Of a stretch of DNA of 37,858 nt, positions 18,153 to 28,004 are shown piece after piece. The stretch is from Symbiodinium natans (lineage: Eukaryota; Sar; Dinophyceae; Suessiales; Symbiodiniaceae): NCBI GenBank assembly GCA_905221605.1, contig CAJNDS010001055.1:1-37858 (forward strand). Direction: 5' to 3'. The notes under the pieces were generated by a model. The model made no database searches and had not been told where the DNA came from. It was given only the letters and a program-made list of their open reading frames with translations. The stretch's first letter is position 1; every line of letters begins with the position of its first letter. A program made the position numbers and the translations under genes.

Positions 18153-19205
18153 TCACAGCCACACTGCGTACTCAGCCTGCCGTTGCGCAGGCTGAGTACG
18201 CAAGCGGGGCGCAGAAATCGGCGAGTCCAGCATTTGCCAGGGCTCGTCGTCTGATGTCAATGATGCGGCGTACGTGGATAGTCTCCGCTGTACCAGCGGC
18301 TCTGCCAACTGATTCAGCCAAGGCATGGTGAGGACCAGTGGTGCGGAAGGCCGCGCATGCTTTGTGATTGCCAAGCACCGCTTCACAACATCTTGGCACT
18401 CCGGTGAAATGGCTTCCCACTGGACGCTTTGGCACAGCACCGGCGCTGCGCAAACGGCTGCTGCAAACGTTGTCAGACTGGGATATCCACTGATACGATG
18501 AGGAAGTGACCCGATCAGCATCAAGTGCAGACACAAGCCGGCACCCCAGACATCATGCTGCTCGGAGGGCGATTCCCCGTTCAAGACCTCCGGGGCGGCG
18601 TACTCTGTAGTTCCCGTCATCGTAAGCGAGCCACCCTCCAGGAGAGGCCGCGCGGTGTTGAAATCAACAAGGTGCAGGTCCATCAAATCAGGCGACACCA
18701 GAACATTGTCGGCTTTTACATCCCGATGCACGATGCGGTGCTCATGCAAGTAGGAGACTGCTGACATGAGCTGGTAGAAGAGCAGCTGAGCGGCCGTTTC
18801 CGACAAGCGGCTGTCTGTGGAGTCTCTGACAGCCCTGCAGAGCGTGCCACCTGCGTGGTAGCTCAAGGCGAGGACTGCTGTGCAGTCCGAACAGAAGAAC
18901 TCCAGAGCTTTCACGATGTTGGGATGACTCAGGCGGCCAAGAATCTCAAACTCAGCGCGTCGTGAGACAACCACGTCCGTACTGGTTGCTGACATGAACT
19001 TTAAGGCAACTTGCATGTCATCCTCCTTCCGCCGAGCTCGGAACACTTGCCCACTTGAACCACGACCGATTTTTTCAAGCAGCACATATCGCTCTTCGAC
19101 CTCGTGGCAAATGGCGTGATTGAAGCCGTCATAGGAGTTGGACCTTGGGCACACGTCTAAAATAAAGGCCACGAAAACCCCAAACTGCCAAACCCTGCAT
19201 GACAC
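18153..19205 (-). CDS. Serine/threonine protein kinase with DFN activation motif
   Basis: This single open frame of 350 residues holds a full protein kinase domain. Visible motifs are the glycine loop GRGSSGQVF (residues 47-55), VALK with catalytic Lys69, likely helix-C Glu85, LSHPNIVKALEFF, the catalytic loop HRDVKADN (160-167, Asp162), DFN at 181-183 where DFG is usual, AAPEVL (203-208), HDVWGAG (217-222) and Arg285 of subdomain XI. It phosphorylates Ser/Thr by the HRDxK type; the substrate is unknown. The first about 15 residues may be intron, because an excellent acceptor (cctttattttag) lies just before DVCPRSNS, so the real exon may start near 19157. The last residues overlap a perfect inverted repeat, so the C-terminus is uncertain. 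The Gly-to-Asn change keeps the metal-binding Asp, so activity is plausible. Confidence 0.92.
   Translation of the reverse strand: MSCRVWQFGVFVAFILDVCPRSNSYDGFNHAICHEVEERYVLLEKIGRGSSGQVFRARRKEDDMQVALKFMSATSTDVVVSRRAEFEILGRLSHPNIVKALEFFCSDCTAVLALSYHAGGTLCRAVRDSTDSRLSETAAQLLFYQLMSAVSYLHEHRIVHRDVKADNVLVSPDLMDLHLVDFNTARPLLEGGSLTMTGTTEYAAPEVLNGESPSEQHDVWGAGLCLHLMLIGSLPHRISGYPSLTTFAAAVCAAPVLCQSVQWEAISPECQDVVKRCLAITKHARPSAPLVLTMPWLNQLAEPLVQRRLSTYAASLTSDDEPWQMLDSPISAPRLRTQPAQRQAEYAVWL
18165..18202. repeat. Perfect 16-bp inverted repeat with 6-nt loop
   Basis: Left arm tgcgtactcagcctgc (18165-18180), loop cgttgc, right arm gcaggctgagtacgca (18187-18202). It covers the last codons of the kinase ORF and could form a strong hairpin in RNA or DNA. 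A small mobile-element end or an mRNA 3' hairpin are possible readings. Confidence 0.9.
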
Positions 19206-19230
19206 CCCGTCAGACGGCGGACGAACAGCT

Positions 19231-19345
19231 TGTTCAACCCTTCAGCCCCTCAACATCCTAAACTTTTTTAAGCCTAAACTTCCTAAACCCTTACCCCTGA
19301 AAGGCCCTAATCCGTCACATCCTAAACCCTTCCTTACCCTGTAAA
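19231..19345. repeat. Degenerate CCTAAA-rich stretch
   Basis: Spaced words such as cctaaac, cctaaaccctt and ccctaatcc resemble decayed telomere-type repeat upstream of the kinase. From 19.35 to 20.6 kb I see no convincing gene or regulatory site. Confidence 0.55.
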
Positions 19346-20664
19346 GGCCCGATTCCGCCCTTTCCCTTTGCGGCTTGGCAGCTTCGTCTCCACCGTCAGG
19401 GTCAGGTTGGCGGGTTTCCCCGACTTTCTTCGCTGTAGGAGGCCGGGCATCGTCGGGGATTCCAAGATTCCAAGGTTTTTGATCCCAAACAGCTGGAGCG
19501 GCTCTGTATGCTGCATATATGCTACATATTCCATGCACCCGCATTGCAACTTGGCTCCCCTTCAAGCTGCTCACTTCAGCGAGTCCGCGGCGATCACGTA
19601 AGGATGCCAGCGGCACCTGCGCAAAAGAACAAAATAGGCGGGCTCAAGGAGGGTGCTTCCTGTGAATGGCTGCAGTCGAATCAAGCGCCTGTGAACAACC
19701 TCTTCAGGAATCTGGCGATCTGAAGGCAAGTCGCCTCGTCCTCTCCTGAAGGTCCCACCCACAGCCAACATGCTCGCATCACTCATGATTCACCAGTGCA
19801 CACTGACACTTTGAGAGCAGAGGATTAAGGCATCCATTCACTCCGATTGTGGGGTAGATGTGGTTGCCCATGTGCGCAGCATTGACATCTTGTCCCGACT
19901 TTGCGGCTTCTTGGGGCCCTGCCCAAGAGCACTCGCAGGCGCATGCCTGCTGCGTGCATCTAGGATCATGTCTAGGCTTTCACTGCTGACAGTCCGCATG
20001 CGCAACTGTCCCGCGCCACCACAGTAGCGAACAACTAACGAAAACGTTTTACATACAGATCATCGCATTCTGCATCCACAAGAATGCGGAAAAAACAACG
20101 CCCCAAAAGATCTCACCAAAATACTATCATTCCCACCGCATTCAAAAAAATGCAAGAGCCCATGCCAGTCATAGGAAGGATTCTCTCAGCATCAAGCAAC
20201 TTTGATCATTCGACCCTTCGTTTCCACGAACACCTGGCTCCTCTGCCTGCGCACATGGCCTGTTGTTGCGCAATGTTGGCTGGAAGCACTAAGCCCTAGG
20301 CCCTAAGCCGTGAAACCTGAACTTTGTTTCGGCACAGGCTCTCCCGGCCTCGAAATCGCGCAGCAAGGCGATAGCTTCGCAAAGCCTGGCTCCAGGACCT
20401 CTGCAGAAACTGGCTTTGGAGGGTTCAGAGTTCATCTCGGGATTATATAGGGCACCCTATATCCCCCCATTCCCTACTAAGCAACACGAAGAAGAAGCCC
20501 CCACAGGAAAGGAAACAGGGCCTGCACTCCCTGTCAGTCCAAACCCCCGAAAACGCGCCCAAACCCTCACTCCCCTCAACCACTCCAAGGTCCTCAAAAC
20601 CACCAACAAAGCGCCAAGCGCGAAGAGCCCTATATAAGGTCCTAAAGCCAACACTACGGAGGTT

Positions 20665-20743
20665 TTGGGCTCCCACAGCCGGTTGCGCTTTGCACCCAGC
20701 GGGTTCGCCACCGCAATGGCGACGGACTTGGGCAAAGCCTGCA
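20665..20743 (-). CDS. Possible exon, unrecognised
   Basis: After an acceptor-like cctcaactgcag the minus frame reads ALPKSVAIAVANPLGAKRN then RLWEP. It is protein-like, but the surrounding ORF is low complexity and no donor or partner exon is fixed. Confidence 0.3.
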
Positions 20744-21104
20744 GTTGAGGACTGAAGATCCTGAGCACCAAACCCCAATAGACTCTAATCGACCCCAATA
20801 GACAAACCCTAAACATCCCCCAAAAATTTAAACTTTAAACCCTCTCCAACTGCAGGCTGTCGGCTGAGGCTCGGGTCTTACAGACTTCCGCGGCTGGATG
20901 CAGGGCACTGCGGAAGTACCAATAAACCATCTGTAGCTCCGGGCTTCAGGTTTCATATCTTCTGTGCGATTGTCACGCATGCGACGGTCGTATGACGACA
21001 GCCCGAGCTTTACCAGTTCCAGCCCGCTGCTACTACAGGAGCGGGAGCTAGGCTGTGAGCTAGGGTGCCTAATTTCATTGTGGCAGCTCGAGTGATGCTG
21101 ATCC

Positions 21105-21542
21105 TCAAAAGAATGCCTCTGCACTTTGCGGGACTTGGCCCTCTGCTGCCAGGAGGTCCGGCAAGTCATAGTGTTTGAGTACTCCATGAACTTGCATCTG
21201 CCACCTTGACACCGGGACATCCTCCATGAGAGCTTGCTCTGCCTTGTTGCTTAGATTCATCGGCCGAAGATTGATTAACGCCTGTAGCTTGCATTCTACA
21301 GTCTTTCGCTCAGCCATCGCGAAAGCCAAATTGCTACTAGCAGAAGTTGTACTGCGCAGCGTCAAGTGCGAGTAGCTGTGTCGCTGGGCTTGTGGCATCA
21401 TTTGGCTACTAGTAAGCTGGACCCATCCGAAGCCCACACTGCTGCCGAACTCGAACTGCACGTGTGAATTGACAGTGAGCTTCCGAGCTCCCCAGCGGTA
21501 GGCGATGCTTCCGAACACGGACCTACGGGATGGCAATTGCAA
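21105..21542 (-). CDS. Hypothetical protein ORF, 145 residues
   Basis: The frame is open for 145 residues and reads naturally in its second half: LAFAMAERKTVECKLQALIN, NKAEQALMEDVPVSRWQMQV and HGVLKHYDLPDLLAAEGQV. It contains no membrane segment or known motif. It may be one exon of a larger gene or a single-exon gene. Another minus frame overlapping its 3' end (20828-21220) looks less protein-like. Confidence 0.4.
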   Translation of the reverse strand: MQLPSRRSVFGSIAYRWGARKLTVNSHVQFEFGSSVGFGWVQLTSSQMMPQAQRHSYSHLTLRSTTSASSNLAFAMAERKTVECKLQALINLRPMNLSNKAEQALMEDVPVSRWQMQVHGVLKHYDLPDLLAAEGQVPQSAEAFF

Positions 21543-22135
21543 GCGGGACTAGCTAGCACGCCCAGAAACTGCCGCAGCATCATGCCCATCGTTTGGATCA
21601 TTGTCGCATCAAACCAGGAAGTGGCGGTTGCAAGGTCCCTCTAGGCATCCAGCCACATCAGCTAGTTCCGCGACTGCGTACAGCAGGACCACGGCGGCTA
21701 AGTGCGGCACCTGCCACAAGTTTTGTGGGGATCCTTTGACGTCGCAGCTGATACAAGTCTTACATAAGTGACAGAAAATCAGAAGGTCAGCATTGCTTGG
21801 AAACCTTAGTCGCCATGGCCTCCCGATCATGTCGTCATCGTCATCATCGGCAGCAACAGCACCACCACCCAAGCACAATCATATTGATTACTGTTCTTAC
21901 TCATCGACAGTCATGGGAAACCAAGCATGCCCTATGCATGCCGGCGGACTAGTTTCTGGATGGCCAACATTGCCAATATCAGAGCAGAAATGGCCCTGCT
22001 TCTACGCCCACAAGCACAGTGCATGCCATGCTTCACAGCGTGGCAGACCGAATGCATCATCAAACCACAAGCTAATGTAGGACTTTAGAAGGATCAACGG
22101 ATATCAACGGCCCTGTCACCCGAAAACTGCACCCG

Positions 22136-22519
22136 GTGCAAATTCGCCAGTGGTACATGCGGGGCTGCCTGTCAAACAGCGATCACTGTGACGCTGCATA
22201 CTCTATACTTCGTGCAATGACCCTCGTTGATCTTCGCTTGCAGCAGTGTGGTACGTACTGCAGCAACTGCAAACGAGAAAAACGATTCCTGTGGTGGGAG
22301 CCCCAACTGTGGAAATGCAACGTCGCAGTGTCCATTGGCACCGTAGGCTGCGGACATGAAGCACAGCTGCGCTCGAGCTGCCGCGAGCCATCAGGACAAC
22401 CTCTTGATGACCCCAGCATTCTCGGCCAGTGCTCTGTCTCAACGCATGGCACTCTGCAGGTTTGCCGGTGCTCAGGCATCAACGTGATGACATCTCAACT
22501 GCCTGGCCAACTCAAGTAG
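22136..22519 (+). CDS. Cys-rich plus-strand ORF, doubtful
   Basis: This 127-residue frame holds CGTYCSNCKREKRFLWW and further Cys pairs. It is the only plus-strand ORF with some protein character in the middle of the window. The minus strand over the same bases is also open, no family is recognised, and it runs against the otherwise uniform minus-strand coding. I rate it low. Confidence 0.2.
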   Translation: MQIRQWYMRGCLSNSDHCDAAYSILRAMTLVDLRLQQCGTYCSNCKREKRFLWWEPQLWKCNVAVSIGTVGCGHEAQLRSSCREPSGQPLDDPSILGQCSVSTHGTLQVCRCSGINVMTSQLPGQLK

Positions 22520-22965
22520 ATGGAGAATGGGCGGATATCGCCGGGCATGCAGACAATCGCAGAAATTGAAACCGGATCGCTCGGATGTGTAAACAGCATC
22601 CGTGAAGCAGGAGTCGTCAAGCAGCCATTTGTCTAAGCCACAAGCTTACAACCACAGGACTTCGGACTGATAATTCCAAAGTAAGACCTTTGAAAACCCA
22701 CCGGAATCTGCACCAAAGAAACATGGCATATGCATCATGTGAAAAAACTTATCGTCAAGTTACACTTTTGCTACGCAAGGCCGCAAGGCCAAACACCAAG
22801 TTCTTGTTGAAGAGCTGTGCCTGAATGCCCAGGCCACGGTGGCAAGAACCTGGCGCCAAAGTCGTGCCAACGACCGAGAGATATTCCAATGAGGCTGCAG
22901 CTTGTACAATATCCAACGCCTGCCCAAGATCCGAAGCCTTCAGCTTCTACGGCTCCAAAGCAACC

Positions 22966-23036
22966 GGAAAAAAAAAAAAACTAAAAACAAAAAATGAATA
23001 AATATTAGTAGTAATAATCATGATGATAACAATACT
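22966..23036. repeat. A-rich simple sequence
   Basis: An A13 run, then A-rich and AT-rich trinucleotide-like sequence. No poly(A)-retroelement structure could be demonstrated around it. Confidence 0.6.
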
Positions 23037-23219
23037 AAAACAGGCTTCGCCTCGGAGCCGTGGTAGCCGACGTGGGACTTGCCTGCCCCAAGTCGGAGAG
23101 TCGGAAAGCTGCAGCTTCGAGGGCGAGGCTAGCGTAGACATCCTACCCCAATCCCGAGCCACCACCATAAACCCCTACTTGGAGGTTCATGGTACTTACT
23201 AGCCAATTATAACTGTACT

Positions 23220-23345
23220 TATAACCCTACTTATAATACCCCTAAAGGGCCTTAAACCCTAAAGTTCTAACACCCTAAAAACCTAAGACCGTAAACCCTA
23301 AGACCCTAAAACCTGAAACCCTAAAACCTCAAAACCCCAAACAAA
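23220..23345. repeat. Degenerate CCCTAAA-type stretch
   Basis: Words such as cccctaaa, accctaaa, aagaccctaaaa and gaaaccctaaaa follow one another with variable spacing. This is a decayed or imperfect telomere-type array. Confidence 0.65.
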
Positions 23346-23394
23346 AGGGACGAAAGCTCACCAAGGTAGCGGGCAGTGTCGAGGCTGGAAGCTG

Positions 23395-23745
23395 CAGCTT
23401 GGATTATATTGTAAGTTTAGAGTTTATATACTAGTCTGAAAGATTTAATATTCACAATATGACTTTATTGGCTTATCCTATTTCTTATCTTATGTCTTAC
23501 ATGTTTTTACTGTAAGGGAACCTAACCGATGTACAAATGTGAGGCCTCTAGAGGTTAGAAGTTCGTATCGAGCACGCGAAGGACTAGTATACCTGTGGAT
23601 CCCAACCTAATGTAATACAATATACTAATAAATATATAATATATATTAAAAACTTACATAATCTCCATAACAAAATTCAATCCAACAATAATATAACAGT
23701 ATAACAATACTAATATACAATTCTCAAAAACTTTGGGTTGTACCC
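23395..23745. other. AT-rich intergenic block
   Basis: Very AT-rich DNA with an island of mixed sequence (23520-23610, gaggcctctagaggttagaa and following). No ORF, tRNA fold or terminal repeats were recognised. Confidence 0.5.
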
Positions 23746-23948
23746 CCAAACGATCAGCTACACAGTGTCTAAAATGGTCTCAAATGAAGCCCCTTTCTCA
23801 AGTTTGAGGAGAGCTTCTGCAACAACTTCCAACAATGCTTGATTTCAGAGATGGCTTTCTTGAATAGCGATGGTGTCGGTTGTCAATGACTGCTATCTTG
23901 CGCACGGCCATGTTGTTGTGCTATTCCTTCGCGGCAAGCTTCCGGGCA

Positions 23949-23973
23949 GGGGGGGGGGGGGGGGGGGGGGGGG
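23949..23973. repeat. G25 homopolymer
   Basis: Twenty-five consecutive G on the plus strand. It is likely to form G-quadruplex-type structure, and its length is liable to sequencing error. Confidence 0.95.
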
Positions 23974-24105
23974 AGTTGCTGCCCTCGCCTGGCCTAGCAG
24001 AAGTGGGGCAAACTGCCAAAGACCACCTCGCCAGAACCTGAATTCCAGGTGGCGCCCAGCATGCCTACAACCCAAAACCCTAAACACCCCACTATGAGAA
24101 CCTGA

Positions 24106-24167
24106 AAAATGGGCAAGAACTGGCGAGTCTGAGGGTTGGCACGGGTCGCCCTGTCCACAAAGTCCGA
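24106..24167 (-). CDS. Probable exon, unrecognised
   Basis: The minus frame reads SDFVDRATRANPQTRQFLPI then FQ and ends at donor TTTTTCAG|GTTCTC. A following 37-nt stretch containing gtttagggttttgggttgtag could be a very short intron leading to a second open segment (MLGATWNSGSGEVVFGSLP, to about 24004). No family recognised. Confidence 0.45.
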
Positions 24168-24474
24168 CAAAGACCACGGTGCCGAATCCGTGCCCATGCC
24201 TGGGTGCCATGTAGGAAGTTTGCGAAATAGGGCCCCAGTTGGGGTCCTATGTATAGTACGGCACCCATACAGGACCCCACAAGAGACTCCAATTTAGAGA
24301 ACTACCCACATAGGAAAGGCTCAGGCAGGTTTAGGGTTGAGGGCGTTGCGAATGCTTGCCTGATGGGCTCATCTTCGGCGCCCTTGCCATGTAGGGGTCG
24401 TGGCTCCCCTATTCTTTTTGGCGCTCAATGTCGCTGGCGTTGTCCCATCCTTTCTCTGAGATGGAACGGCTTAC

Positions 24475-24553
24475 CTTTCCGGATCCAAAAGGGGAAGGAC
24501 TGTCCAGGAGCCACACGGCAGGGATCCGATCGTTCGTCGTGCACACCATCCAT
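24475..24553 (-). CDS. Probable exon, unrecognised
   Basis: Starting at an ATG (24553) the frame reads MDGVHDERSDPCRVAPGQSF then PFWIRK and ends at a strong donor GGAAAG|GTAAGC. It could be a first exon. Function unknown. Confidence 0.45.
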
Positions 24554-24659
24554 GTCCAGTCAGTAAGGAACCACTAGTCCAGCACAGCGTTAAGTGTTAG
24601 TTTGTAATATGATGGGCTGAGTCCATCGCACATCTGGCAGGAGATCATGTGTCTCAGCA

Positions 24660-24982
24660 CGCGCGTTGCCGACCTCTCTCTGACAGCTGAGACATGGGCA
24701 GCTGGTTGAGCAAGTCATCCTGGCCAGAGGAGAGATGCTCTTGGAGAAAAACCTTCATATTGAAGCGAAAAGTTTCAAAATCATCCTTCCGATTCCTCGT
24801 GCTTCGTCAGCTCGCGGTTCAGGTCGGCCGCCCCACCAAACACCAAGACAGCGATGCCGGCCTGCTTCAAGGGCCCACTGCTGCTCGCTTTAGATTTGAG
24901 TAAACTGCGGAAACAGCTTTTGGGAAGAAGCCGTCAACTGGCCTCCTTTGCAGGGCTCCTCCAATGCTCGAAAAGCCGCAGC
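24660..24982 (-). CDS. Coding region in two or three short exons, unrecognised
   Basis: After acceptor gatcttcag the frame reads AAAFRALEEPCKGG. A 34-nt GT-AG intron would lead in frame to LLKSKASSSGPLKQAGIA then VLVFGGAADLNRELTKHEES. Immediately after, a different frame continues naturally as DDFETFRFNMKVFLQEHLSS then GQDDLLNQLPMSQLSERG. The frame change at about 24778 has no room for an intron and looks like a frameshift, either in the gene or in the assembly. The mixed alpha/beta look (IAVLVFGG) names no family. Confidence 0.5.
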
Positions 24983-25646
24983 CTGAAGATCCCACATAAT
25001 TAGTACTAAATAGTACCACATGGGGTGGGTTTCGGCTTCATTGGGATTCCGGGTTTAAAATTTGGCAGATGCTGGGAAGAGACAGAGGCTGCACAGGGAG
25101 AGGCCGGATCTCAATACCGCTTCCCTTCAATCGAGGGAAGGCTCTCTCATGGCCTCTGCAGTTTGGCAGTGGGTAATTTGAAGGTATGCTAAGGTGGGGG
25201 CCTGGATCCGGATGCAGGATCAAGACAGTATGACAAACACAAGATGCGAAAGCCGAGGTCGCAAAAGTCTTCAGTCTCCCCAAGCTGAAAGCTGAGACTG
25301 TCCGGGCGCCCAGCGTGACAGCACAGGCATCACTAGAGTAGAGGACGTATATCTCCTCACAGCAGCGCAGCGCACATCTCGTATGCAATGTAACTATCTT
25401 TGAATGACATGCTTAAGGAAACACAAAACACAGCTTCCAAAGAATCGCTCCTGCTTGCCCAAGGAGAAGTACTGGGTTCGGGCAACCTCAAAAGCAACGC
25501 CAGCTTCCAACATTCCAGCAGTTGACATGACGCCATCCTGACATGTCAATATCTCTTGTATACCACTCACGTGAGTGCCCTGCCACCACAGAGGGCTGCT
25601 CCACTGGAATTGGCGGCATCTCCAACAACTTCGCCGCCTCTCTCAC

Positions 25647-25771
25647 CTTGGTTCAGGGCGGAGGCCTTGAAGGGCCGCGGGTCTGAGCCTGTCGGGCCCC
25701 AACAGTGAGCTCATTGGGCTCTGGGCTTCGTCAACGGCCCCTCTCGACATTCGCACCAAGCGCAGGCTGAC
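25647..25771 (-). CDS. Probable exon, unrecognised
   Basis: Bounded by acceptor ctttagtcag and donor CCAAG|GTGAGAG, the frame reads VSLRLVRMSRGAVDEAQSPM then SSLLGPDRLRPAALQGLRPE. Directly downstream another frame reads EAAKLLEMPPIPVEQPSVVA, so exon limits here are ambiguous or a frameshift exists. Probably part of the same minus-strand gene as the 24.1-25.0 kb exons. Confidence 0.45.
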
Positions 25772-25775
25772 CTGA

Positions 25776-26183
25776 CTAAAGCAGGCGACAATGGGTGCTC
25801 TCCAGTTGAGTGGTAATATAGACCCCTAAAGAGTAGGATTCGTCTAGAATAAGGACCCCAATAAGGTACTCCCTAACATCGGAAACCCCCAAGTCCGACT
25901 CGGCCTCACCAAGGCTGCCGAGCCAACTCCTTGCACCTGAGATCAGCTGCAGCCAGATCTGGCCAGCAAATGCCACTGGAAAACAGTGGCAGGTCTCAGC
26001 TCGAACATGAGATTCATTAGATTCAGTAGATGTTCCTGCTTGAATGACGTATCTGACATGTGGATTGACATGTGGAGCAGAGCAAGCCACACTATCTGTA
26101 GAACTACATCCTGAACCAGACAGCTTGGCAGCGACTTGGCAAGTACTACACGGGTACGTGGTGCCGTCGCATCGAACCCACAT
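25776..26183 (-). CDS. ORF of 135 residues, hypothetical
   Basis: One long open minus frame with segments such as PHVNPHVRYVIQAGTSTESN and GSLGEAESDLGVSDVREYLI. It might be coding but has no recognisable motif and no clear start or splice sites. It abuts the exon at 25647-25771. Low confidence. Confidence 0.28.
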   Translation of the reverse strand: MWVRCDGTTYPCSTCQVAAKLSGSGCSSTDSVACSAPHVNPHVRYVIQAGTSTESNESHVRAETCHCFPVAFAGQIWLQLISGARSWLGSLGEAESDLGVSDVREYLIGVLILDESYSLGVYITTQLESTHCRLL

Positions 26184-27650
26184 GAACCCAAGAAAATCTC
26201 ATTGGTTTGACTAGGTCACTAGGCTTGACCACACCTCAGCTAAGCCACCAAGCGACTTCAGCGCCAAGACTGCCTGCAAAGCTGCAACCGCTGTAGCAGC
26301 CCGGTGCTTATAAAGTTGTGCCTCCAGAGGCCCATTAAGCCCATTGTTCTGTCATCCATTCGGGAGCTCCGCAGTCGAAGGCTGGGACAAAAACGCTAGA
26401 GAAGGTTTGCCGCCATGGGCCATGGGGCCATGGGCATTAGCTTCGCCCTATATAAGCGTCGCCTGTGCCCTGCGCAGGCTTGAGGGGACCTGGATCGTCA
26501 GGACGCAGCCTCTGCACGCCGACGTCGAGCACGGAGACGCTGCCGCGGCACCCGACTGACTTTGGCGACATGACGGGGCACCTGGCACGCAAAGCCGAAC
26601 GCACCAAGTGAAGAAATATGTATCTCGCGACAGCCCACAACCATGGGGGCCAATTTGGAGTCCGACTCCGCCCCCCCACCCCCAGTATCCCGTGACAGAC
26701 ATCAAGCATGCCAGGCATCACGAGGACGTCACGCCATCCACTTTCGGGTGTGACCCCAATCTCAGCAAGTCCACACGCAGAATTAGCATTGGAGTATGTG
26801 ACGAGCATTCTCAGATGGGTATCTGAATTTTAGAATTTTGGTTCAACCTGAATGGAGCGACTTTGTTTACACAGGGGGATGGACTGTCAGGATCACACAC
26901 GTAACCCAAAAAACAACCACAAAATGAACAAGAGCAAACACAACGGTCATAATTTTCTCTGTTGGACTAAGTACGAAAACCGCAACTACTTCCTACGACG
27001 TACTACTACTTTCTACGGCTTACTGCCGAATTACTTACTACCTACAGCATGTTGCACATATTTTTTCGGGGTATTCGCCAAAGGTATGCACGCTCGTGCA
27101 AACGTGTCTAGTTCCAGACACGTCAAACATCCTTGCGCAGTATGTTCACGAAGGAATAAAAACACTATCTCGCCAAAGGCATGGACGCTTGTGACAGCGT
27201 GTCTTGTTCCACATCCTTGCGCAGCATTACTGCGACAACTGCTTCTCCTACGGCTACTTCCACAGCCCCTGCTGCTGCTGATGTTGCTGCTGATACCACT
27301 ACTTCTGCGAAGACGACTGCGACCACGAAGAGAAACAGCACAGGAATACACTGGAGAACATAAGGAGTAGCTGAATAGCAATCGGAATACCAATCAACCA
27401 ACGGCGCATAGTCATGAGAGGTTTTGGACTGGGTGTCGGGCTCGGAGCTCCTTCTCACTGAACCACAGCGCGCTGCATGGAAACGGCCTGCCCGTCTTGG
27501 GTGTGGGGGCTTTTGGGTTCATTCGGGCTTGTTAAGGTTTCGGTTTGTAGGTTGGGTGTTTCGGGGGTCAAGGCATGTAGGGTTCCGGGTTGAGAGGGAC
27601 AAGGCAGACGCCCATTACTTTTGTTTTATTCATAGGGGCAATGAGGGTTC

Positions 27651-27790
27651 AGGGGAACCAGGGGAACCAGGCGGGGAACCAGGCGGGGAACCAGGCGGGG
27701 AACCAGGCGGGGAACCAGGCGGGGAACCAGGCGGGGAACCAGGCGGGGATCCAGGGAACCAGGGGGAACCGAAAGAATCAGGGGAACCAG
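27651..27790. repeat. 12-bp minisatellite GGGGAACCAGGC
   Basis: Six to seven nearly perfect 12-bp units in the centre, with shorter ggggaacca units on the flanks. The plus frames translate to repeats of four residues and are not evidence of a gene. From 26.2 to 27.6 kb I find only unsupported ORFs, including a degenerate GCT/ACG trinucleotide stretch at 27225-27350. Confidence 0.9.
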
Positions 27791-27810
27791 TGGAAGCAGG
27801 CCAATAAAGA

Positions 27811-27829
27811 CCCTAAACCCTAAACCCTG
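27811..27829 (+). repeat. Short CCCTAAA run
   Basis: Two to three CCCTAAA units directly after the 12-bp minisatellite. Too short to say more. Confidence 0.6.
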
Positions 27830-28004
27830 AATCAGGGTGTTGACTGCCTCTCGTCGGTGACGGCTGGACGCCAGGAAGGCTGCAGCCTTGAACGACAACG
27901 AACGACTGATGCCCTGGGGCCGGTCTCTGCAATGGAATCCGACGCAAAATTAAAACAAGGGGCCCCATGCTTAAAACAAGCTCCCACATACATAACGACC
28001 TGAC

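Noticed and set aside
27590-27823. Plus-strand ORFs with GEPGGEPGG or QAGNQAGN repeats as collagen-like or antifreeze-like proteins.
   Set aside because: They are translations of a 12-bp minisatellite that stays open in all frames because 12 is a multiple of 3.
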